Positions 5,881 through 9,565 of a stretch of 9,565 nucleotides of DNA are shown here, in pieces. Positions within the stretch are counted from its first letter, which is position 1. Each line of letters starts with the position of its first letter. Position numbers and translations under genes: made by a program. The notes beneath the pieces were generated by a model, which was not told the origin of the DNA, did no database searches, and was given only the letters and a program-made list of their open reading frames with translations. Origin of the DNA: Terriglobia bacterium (GTDB lineage: Bacteria; Acidobacteriota; Terriglobia; UBA7540); assembly GCA_030049455.1 (NCBI GenBank), contig JASIKV010000192.1:1-9565 (forward strand). Reading direction: 5' to 3'.

Positions 5881-7131
5881 ATGAGTTTTGGTCTTATCAT
5901 CTCATTCCTCGCCGGCGTCGCCGTCGCCATGAGGCTTTCCGGAGTGGCGTATTCACAGGCTAATCCCGCGAACACGCTGGGCATTGGTTCTCGACTTTAC
6001 ATCCGGCTCGAATCTGAGGTCAGCACGAAGTTATCGCACTTGAATCAGCCGGTGACAGCCCGTGTGGTTCGCCAGGCCGTCAGCGGCCAGGGAGTCCTGA
6101 TACCGATAGGGGCGGAAATGAGCGGCACAATCGCCAAACTGATCCCTTCGTCCGATCCTTCCGATCACGCGCGCATGCTCATTCGCTTCACCCAACTCTC
6201 AATTCCCGCTCATCCGTCTATCGAATTTGCCGGGCATCTGGTGGAAGTGGAGAACGCGCGGGAGACGGTTCTGCAAGACGGTACCATTCAAGGCATCCTT
6301 GAAAAGGACGCATTGGTGGGGCGCATGGATGGCATGCTGGACAAAATGGGCGCGGTCGGGGGCGACATGGAAAAGGTCGCCGACAAAACCGCCGGAAAGA
6401 TCGATACGTCCATCGATTATCCGGCGGGTACCGACATGGAACTGGCGCTCGACCAAGCGCTCACCATTGACTTCACCTCGCAGCCCGCGGCGGCCATGCA
6501 AATCTCGCCCTCACTTGCAGATGCCGTCCAGAAAATGCTCGCCAATGCCCCCAGTCGGGCGGAAAGCAAAACCAAGAAGCCCGGCGACCCTCTCAATTTG
6601 ATTCTCATTGCGAACTCCGACCTGATTAACGGCGCCTTTAAAAGCGCGGGCTGGAGCCCGGCCAAGAAGCTGGGCGTGGGGTCCGCCTACGGAACCGTCC
6701 GTGCCCTGGCCAACGACGGGGGATATGAAGAGGCTCCGGTCTCGCAACTTTACCTCTTCGATCGCTCGGAGGATTTGGCTTTCGAAAAAATGCTCAATAC
6801 CTTCCGCAAACGCCATCACCTGCGCTTGTGGCGAACCACCGCAACCACTGCCGATGGCCGCGAGATCTGGCTGGGCGCGACTACTCATGACATCGGTATT
6901 GATGAGAGCGTCCGCCATCGTGAGGTTTCACACGCCATTGATCCCGACTTGGACGCGGAACGCTCCAAAGTCGGCGCAGACCTGATGGCCGGCGGCGCCG
7001 TGGCTTCTGAACAACTGGTCACCCGCCCGAATCCACTCTCCACCGGACTGACCGCGACCGGCGGCACCTGGAAAACCGACGGTCAGATGCTGGTGATTGA
7101 GTTGAAAACCTCCGCGCCCGTCCTTCATTGA
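5881..7131 (+). CDS. Secreted protein with LssY C-terminal domain
   Basis: This 416-residue protein starts at ATG 5881, chosen because AAGGCG lies 4 nt upstream and the residues that follow form a signal peptide (MSFGLIISFLAGVAVAM, cleavage likely near AYSQA, residues 24-27). The open frame extends upstream to 5728, but the added residues look non-coding. Residues about 30-95 (RLYIRLESEVSTKL, VLIPIGAEMSGTIAKL) resemble the beta-rich domain of TrbI/VirB10-like proteins, in which a 'safe from degradation' constant is expressed as IPxGxxxxG. A helical linker (about 135-175) follows. From about 235 to 380 comes the LssY_C domain: DPLNLILIANS, FKSAGW, APVSQLYLF, SEDLAFEK, RHHLRLW (311-317) and GREIWLGATTHDIGI. 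LssY was first named in Legionella type I secretion loci, but the domain's function is unknown. It is probably exported across the inner membrane. Confidence 0.85.
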   Translation: MSFGLIISFLAGVAVAMRLSGVAYSQANPANTLGIGSRLYIRLESEVSTKLSHLNQPVTARVVRQAVSGQGVLIPIGAEMSGTIAKLIPSSDPSDHARMLIRFTQLSIPAHPSIEFAGHLVEVENARETVLQDGTIQGILEKDALVGRMDGMLDKMGAVGGDMEKVADKTAGKIDTSIDYPAGTDMELALDQALTIDFTSQPAAAMQISPSLADAVQKMLANAPSRAESKTKKPGDPLNLILIANSDLINGAFKSAGWSPAKKLGVGSAYGTVRALANDGGYEEAPVSQLYLFDRSEDLAFEKMLNTFRKRHHLRLWRTTATTADGREIWLGATTHDIGIDESVRHREVSHAIDPDLDAERSKVGADLMAGGAVASEQLVTRPNPLSTGLTATGGTWKTDGQMLVIELKTSAPVLH

Positions 7132-7149
7132 TTGAAAATTCAAAATGGA

Positions 7150-7190
7150 TTGACGACTTTCCGAACCTCGTTGTATGTTTCTTCGCGAAG
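7150..7190 (+). promoter_or_regulatory. Putative promoter with palindrome upstream of the 113-aa gene
   Basis: TTGACG (7150-7155) and TATGTT (7174-7179) are 18 nt apart, matching the -35 at five and the -10 at four of six positions. The predicted start falls in a perfect 10-bp palindrome, CTTCGCGAAG (7181-7190), which could be an operator. The site lies between the LssY-C stop and the next gene and would give that gene its own transcript. Confidence 0.45.
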
Positions 7191-7203
7191 ATAGATGTGT
7201 TCT

Positions 7204-7229
7204 GCTCGCCGAAGATTTGCACGGCGAGC
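7204..7229 (+). promoter_or_regulatory. Leader stem-loop adjoining the ribosome binding site
   Basis: GCTCGCC (7204-7210) and GGCGAGC (7223-7229) form a perfect 7-bp stem with a 12-nt loop in the predicted leader. The stem ends directly at the ribosome binding site GGGAGG (7230-7235) of the 113-aa gene, so opening or closing it could affect translation. No known riboswitch or thermometer class is recognised. Confidence 0.45.
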
Positions 7230-7241
7230 GGGAGGTCACCC

Positions 7242-7583
7242 ATGGGTTCGACTCCTATTTCTACAACCGCTGCCGGGGCGCACGTCGCCGGGAAAATCAT
7301 CGATACCGTCGTAAAGGTTTCCGTGGACGCGACTCGGCCCTTGCCTTTGGCCTGTGCGCTTTATGCCGTGGAAAACCCCGAGGGCGTTTGGTTGTGCGCA
7401 TTCTACGGGTCGAATAAAAGCGTCTTCGATTTTCTCCCTCAAAAAGATGCGGAGATTGACGAAGCCCGGCTCGGCATCGCGTTTTTGCACAAGGTCTTCA
7501 TTCCTAAGGATCAGTACCAGCCTGCCAAGTGGGAGGAATTCAAGAAAGAGCGCTTCATGGCCTACGGCGGGCATGGCGAGTAA
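7242..7583 (+). CDS. Hypothetical 113-aa protein
   Basis: The start is ATG at 7242 because GGAGG at 7231-7235 lies 6 nt upstream; the open frame extends back to a TTG at 7128, but those residues are unlike coding sequence. The peptide MGSTPISTTAAGAHVAGKI has no cleavable signal or TM segment. The next part alternates hydrophobic and polar residues (TVVKVSVDATRPLPLACALY, VWLCAFYGS) as in a beta-rich domain, and the end is charged and helical (QPAKWEEFKKERFMAYGG). There are two cysteines. I do not recognise a family. The upstream promoter, palindrome and hairpin suggest independent regulation from the LssY-C gene. The downstream gene has its own promoter-like site. Confidence 0.65.
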   Translation: MGSTPISTTAAGAHVAGKIIDTVVKVSVDATRPLPLACALYAVENPEGVWLCAFYGSNKSVFDFLPQKDAEIDEARLGIAFLHKVFIPKDQYQPAKWEEFKKERFMAYGGHGE

Positions 7584-7646
7584 TTTCTTTGCAAGCCCTT
7601 GACAGCCCACACAGCGAATTTTTCGGAGACCGCCGCTGCTTTTCAC

Positions 7647-7705
7647 TTTCACCCGCTCCGCAGATTTTCTGCTATACTCTCATTCCGACCTGTACTTCTC
7701 GTACA
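7647..7705 (+). promoter_or_regulatory. Putative extended -10 promoter and hairpin upstream of the Met-rich exported protein
   Basis: TGCTATACT (7670-7678) is an extended -10 with a five-of-six hexamer; the best -35 is TTTCAC at 7647-7652 with a long 20-nt spacer. TGTAC (7691-7695) and GTACA (7701-7705) form a small perfect hairpin just after the predicted start. ATACTCTC occurs twice, at 7674-7681 and 7731-7738. The leader to the ATG would be about 120 nt. Confidence 0.4.
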
Positions 7706-7806
7706 ACGATAAGCAGCGCAATTATTTGGCATACTCTCGTGAATCTCTGGCCTTCAGGGGAATGGGGTTTGCGCCTGGGCCAATCAAAATTCGGAGGCAA
7801 CGCTCT

Positions 7807-8466
7807 ATGAAGTTTTCGAGAATAATCGCGATGACGTTCGTGGCAGGGCTGATGGCGTCCGTGGGTCTGTGGGCACAGCGTCCGCCCGGTGGGGGCATGA
7901 ATCCCTTCGGCGGCATGCCCTCATTTGGGCTGCAAAACCCCATCGCCGGGTCGGGAGCGGAATACATCCTGACCAGCAAGGGCAAGGATATGGATCTGTC
8001 CGTCGTCACCCTGGGAAAGGAAGGCGACGGGTATTGGGTCGAGACGCGCATGATCAATCCGGATCTGGGTGGCGAAATGGTCATGAAGATGCTTACCGTT
8101 TCCACCGGCACCGAGGCGGGAATAAAGCGCATGATCATGCAGCGCCCTGGACAACCTCCCATGGAAATGCCCGCCATGATGATGAACATGATGCAGCAGC
8201 ACCAGCCGCCCCCCGTTACCACCAAGGGTGAGGGCGGACCCGGCGGTACGGGTCAACTGGTGGGCGAAGAGACCATCACCGTTCCGGCCGGCACCTTCAC
8301 CTGCCAGCACTATCGCAAGCAGGATGCGCGCGGCACGACGGACCTTTGGATCTCCACGCAGGTCACTCCCTACGCCATGGCCAAGATGACCGGACCCGAC
8401 GTGACGATGGTGCTGAAGAAGGTCCTGAGCAACGAGACCACCCACATTACCGGCGAACCGAAGTAG
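7807..8466 (+). CDS. Exported methionine-rich protein of unknown function
   Basis: The start is ATG at 7807, with GGAGG at 7793-7797 placed 9 nt upstream. The 219-residue product begins with a Sec signal peptide (MKFSRIIAMTFVAGLMASVG, cleavage likely after LWA or LWAQ, residues 21-24), so it should be periplasmic or extracellular. A Gly/Pro/Met-rich linker (25-50) precedes a beta-rich domain (AEYILTSKGKDMDL, DGYWVETRMI). Residues 109-129 are strikingly methionine-rich (MEMPAMMMNMMQQHQPPP). The C-terminal part, with GEETITVPAGTFTCQHYR, DLWISTQVTPYAMAKM and THITGEPK, resembles a conserved core seen in exported acidobacterial hypothetical proteins, where the VPAGTF segment recurs. No enzymatic motif is visible. 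It is followed by argR after 138 nt and seems to be a separate unit. Confidence 0.8.
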   Translation: MKFSRIIAMTFVAGLMASVGLWAQRPPGGGMNPFGGMPSFGLQNPIAGSGAEYILTSKGKDMDLSVVTLGKEGDGYWVETRMINPDLGGEMVMKMLTVSTGTEAGIKRMIMQRPGQPPMEMPAMMMNMMQQHQPPPVTTKGEGGPGGTGQLVGEETITVPAGTFTCQHYRKQDARGTTDLWISTQVTPYAMAKMTGPDVTMVLKKVLSNETTHITGEPK

Positions 8467-8517
8467 ATGAACTTCCCCGGAATGCCGCCGCAATAGAGTT
8501 TGCCCCTGTTTAACCTT

Positions 8518-8540
8518 GCGGGCCGGGTGCTCCGGCCCGC
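8518..8540 (+). terminator. GC-rich hairpin downstream of the Met-rich protein
   Basis: GCGGGCCGG (8518-8526) and CCGGCCCGC (8532-8540) form a perfect 9-bp stem with a 5-nt loop, GTGCT. There is no T-tract, so it is not a textbook intrinsic terminator, but such a strong hairpin between two genes in a GC-rich genome probably ends or protects the upstream transcript. It lies 11 nt before the argR -35 box. Confidence 0.55.
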
Positions 8541-8551
8541 CTCCATCCCGC

Positions 8552-8599
8552 TTGCAGCGCACCCCCGCCTGTGGTATATTTATGCGTCGTCTGCATAAA
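8552..8599 (+). promoter_or_regulatory. argR promoter and putative ArgR operator
   Basis: TTGCAG (8552-8557) and TATATT (8575-8580) are 17 nt apart; the -10 matches five of six consensus positions, the -35 three. TTTATGC (8579-8585) and GCATAAA (8593-8599) form a perfect inverted repeat with a 7-nt spacer, overlapping the -10 box and the predicted start. TGCATAAACTTGCA (8592-8605) resembles an ARG box (TGAATWWWWATTCA) at 10 of 14 positions by eye. This layout fits autorepression by ArgR, as known in other bacteria. No Shine-Dalgarno sequence precedes the ATG, and the leader would be only about 18 nt. Confidence 0.5.
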
Positions 8600-8604
8600 C
8601 TTGC

Positions 8605-9054
8605 ATGGACAAGGTTTATCGAAGAACGCAAATCGTGGACCTTCTGCGCGCCGAAGCAGTGGAGACGCAGGAGGACCTTCGCCGCAAGTTGGCGCGGCGG
8701 GGCATTCGCGTGACCCAGGCGACGGTTTCACGCGATATCGAAGACCTGGGGCTTATCAAGTCGCGCACTGGATATCGTCTGCCGGAGGCCGCGGCGGAAC
8801 CGCTGGCCCCCGCCCAGCCCACGCTGGCGATCGTGCTCAAGGAATTTCTGACCGGCACGCGCCAGGCTGCGAACCTGGTGATTCTCAAGACTCGACCCGG
8901 CAACGCGCACTCCGTGGCCGTGGCGCTCGATGCGCAGCCCTGGAATGAGATTGTCGGAACCGTGGCCGGCGACGACACCATTTTCATCGCCACCCCCAGC
9001 TCGCGCCAGGCTGAGGCGGTTCGCAAGAAAATCCAATCGCTAGTGGCGGCGTGA
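8605..9054 (+). CDS. argR: Arginine repressor
   Basis: This is a 149-residue hexameric regulator that binds DNA when L-arginine is bound and represses arginine biosynthesis genes. The N-terminal winged helix (about residues 1-65) carries RRTQIVDLLRAEAVETQEDL and the recognition helix motif VTQATVSRDIEDLGLIK (36-52), diagnostic of ArgR/AhrC. A Pro/Ala-rich linker (60-74) leads to the oligomerisation domain (75-149) with NLVILKTRPGNAHSVAVALD and GTVAGDDTIFIA (118-129), whose Asp pair (123-124) contacts arginine in the family. Length is typical. The only in-frame start near the promoter is the ATG at 8605. It precedes argG on the same strand, with 138 nt between them, consistent with local control of the arginine pathway. 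Confidence 0.95.
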   Translation: MDKVYRRTQIVDLLRAEAVETQEDLRRKLARRGIRVTQATVSRDIEDLGLIKSRTGYRLPEAAAEPLAPAQPTLAIVLKEFLTGTRQAANLVILKTRPGNAHSVAVALDAQPWNEIVGTVAGDDTIFIATPSSRQAEAVRKKIQSLVAA

Positions 9055-9089
9055 AGACAGTCATCAGTCGTCTGTTGTCAATATTCAGT
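9055..9089 (-). repeat. Heptanucleotide repeat array, five units, inverted orientation
   Basis: Read on the minus strand from 9089, the units are ACTGAAT, ATTGACA, ACAGACG, ACTGATG and ACTGTCT, degenerate copies of the ACTGANN heptad. The array begins at the base right after the argR stop codon. Confidence 0.6.
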
Positions 9090-9106
9090 AGATTCCAGTG
9101 GGGCTT

Positions 9107-9134
9107 TTGGTTTCGCTCTCAAGCCTCCTATACT
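9107..9134 (+). promoter_or_regulatory. Putative argG promoter
   Basis: TTGGTT (9107-9112) and TATACT (9129-9134) are 16 nt apart; the -10 matches five of six consensus bases and the -35 three. The -10 overlaps the first base of the right heptad array, so the repeat occupies the transcribed leader. Confidence 0.35.
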
Positions 9135-9152
9135 GACAACTGAAAACTGATA
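9132..9152 (+). repeat. Heptanucleotide tandem repeat, three clean ACTGANN units
   Basis: ACTGACA, ACTGAAA and ACTGATA follow each other without gap, and two decayed units (ACTAATT, ACTTATC) may extend the array to 9166. It is the same repeat type as at 304-324, in the same orientation. Confidence 0.7.
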
Positions 9153-9160
9153 ACTAATTA

Positions 9161-9175
9161 CTTATCTGAGATAAG
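9161..9175 (+). promoter_or_regulatory. 15-bp palindrome upstream of argG
   Basis: CTTATCTGAGATAAG is a perfect palindrome of two 7-bp arms around a central G, 17 nt before the argG start codon. It could be a regulator binding site or an RNA hairpin that covers the approach to the ribosome binding site. It does not match the usual ARG box, so ArgR binding here is not supported by its sequence. Confidence 0.5.
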
Positions 9176-9192
9176 GACTCCAATTAAGGATT

Positions 9193-9565
9193 ATGTCTAC
9201 ATCTTTCCCAAATCAAATCAAACGCGTTGTATTAGCTTATTCCGGAGGTCTCGATACCTCCATCATCATCCCGTGGCTGCGCGAAAATTACGGCTGCGAA
9301 GTCATCGCCATGGTCGGCAACGTCGGCCAGGGAGATGACTACTCCGCCGTGCGGCGCAAAGCCCTGGCAAGCGGAGCATCCAAAGTTTTTGTCGAAGACC
9401 TGCGCGAGGAATTTGTCACCGGCTATCTTTGGAAAGCCGCCAAGGCTGGCGCAGTTTACGAGGGCAAATACCTGCTTGGGACCTCGCTTGCGCGGCCGGT
9501 GCTTGCCAAGGCGCAGGTGAAGGTGGCGGTCGCCCAGGGCGCCGACGCTGTCGCGCACGGTTGCA
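9193..9565 (+). CDS. argG: Argininosuccinate synthase, N-terminal part
   Basis: The enzyme joins citrulline and aspartate with ATP to form argininosuccinate, the penultimate step of arginine biosynthesis, in the cytoplasm. The visible 124 codons show the N-type ATP pyrophosphatase loop AYSGGLDTS (residues 15-23), followed by VIAMVGNVGQGDD (37-49), LGTSLARPVLAK (95-106) and GADAVAHGC (116-124), which continues in the family into a TGKGNDQ motif beyond the edge. The frame is open to the window end and the gene is about 30% present (about 400 residues expected). AAGGA at 9186-9190 lies only 2 nt before the ATG, a tight spacing. The gene follows argR and an unusual repeat-rich leader. Confidence 0.95.
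   Translation, partial: MSTSFPNQIKRVVLAYSGGLDTSIIIPWLRENYGCEVIAMVGNVGQGDDYSAVRRKALASGASKVFVEDLREEFVTGYLWKAAKAGAVYEGKYLLGTSLARPVLAKAQVKVAVAQGADAVAHGC

Larger units (their letters stand above)
9060..9154 (+). repeat. Long imperfect inverted repeat between argR and argG
   Basis: The left arm 9060-9080 and the right arm 9134-9154 are complementary at 17 of 21 positions, separated by 53 nt. Both arms are made of ACTGANN heptads in opposite orientation. A transcript reading through would form a long stem-loop, which could end the argR message or lower coupling with argG. Confidence 0.6.

Noticed and set aside
5646..5963. Plus-strand 105-residue frame before the LssY-C gene
   Set aside because: It overlaps the signal peptide of the LssY-C gene in another frame, ends in a poly-Arg run and has no recognisable content.
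7921..8631. Minus-strand 236-residue frame over the Met-rich gene
   Set aside because: It is His/Gly/Arg-rich antisense of ATG-rich sequence; the plus-strand gene has a signal peptide and a good ribosome binding site.
9055..9166. CRISPR-like array
   Set aside because: Repeat units are only 7 nt, contiguous and without spacers, so this is a simple tandem repeat, not a CRISPR.
9161..9175. ARG box before argG
   Set aside because: The palindrome CTTATCTGAGATAAG does not fit the TGAATWWWWATTCA core, so it is reported only as an unassigned palindrome.

Overview
The window reads as a chromosomal segment of a GC-rich Gram-negative soil-type bacterium, most likely an Acidobacteriota member or a close relative. 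This is an inference from protein style: a single-chain E1 alpha/beta 2-oxoacid dehydrogenase, a secreted protein with an LssY C-terminal domain, a dienelactone-hydrolase-like alpha/beta hydrolase and a Sec-exported repeat-free protein with a conserved 'VPAGTF' core. No rRNA, tRNA, CRISPR array, transposase or phage gene was seen.

Layout. 1-150 (-): N-terminus of a membrane-anchored protein running off the left edge. 345-1167 (+): alpha/beta hydrolase followed 16 nt later by a 54-aa zinc-ribbon protein. 1226-1711 (-): small unrecognised protein with a CxxC-x4-C cluster and visibly lower GC. 1864-2625 (+): a complete type II toxin-antitoxin module (Phd/YefM antitoxin, PIN-domain toxin) with its own promoter and palindrome. 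2624-3277 (-): two-TM hypothetical protein with a good intrinsic terminator. 3405-5519 (-): fused E1 alpha-beta dehydrogenase with a near-consensus promoter at 5589-5617. 5881-7131 (+): secreted LssY-C protein. 7242-7583 (+): 113-aa orphan protein. 7807-8466 (+): exported Met-rich protein. 8605-9054 (+): arginine repressor ArgR. 9193-9565 (+): start of argininosuccinate synthase ArgG, cut by the right edge.

How the genes work together. The only clear pathway link is ArgR next to ArgG: a regulator of arginine biosynthesis, with an operator-like palindrome over its own start region, upstream of the penultimate enzyme of the pathway. The antitoxin and toxin overlap by 14 nt and form one translationally coupled unit. 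The other genes look like unrelated housekeeping or envelope functions. The low-GC gene at 1226-1711 next to the toxin-antitoxin module looks like a small accessory islet.

The most unusual non-coding signal is a set of tandem heptanucleotide repeats (consensus ACTGANN) at 304-324, 9055-9089 (inverted) and 9132-9152; the last two could fold into a long stem between argR and argG. The second oddity is the hydrolase, whose conserved N-terminus extends upstream of the first ATG/GTG/TTG in its frame, with an ACG triplet sitting at the ideal distance from a Shine-Dalgarno sequence. I do not see convincing evidence for a wholly new multi-gene system in this window.
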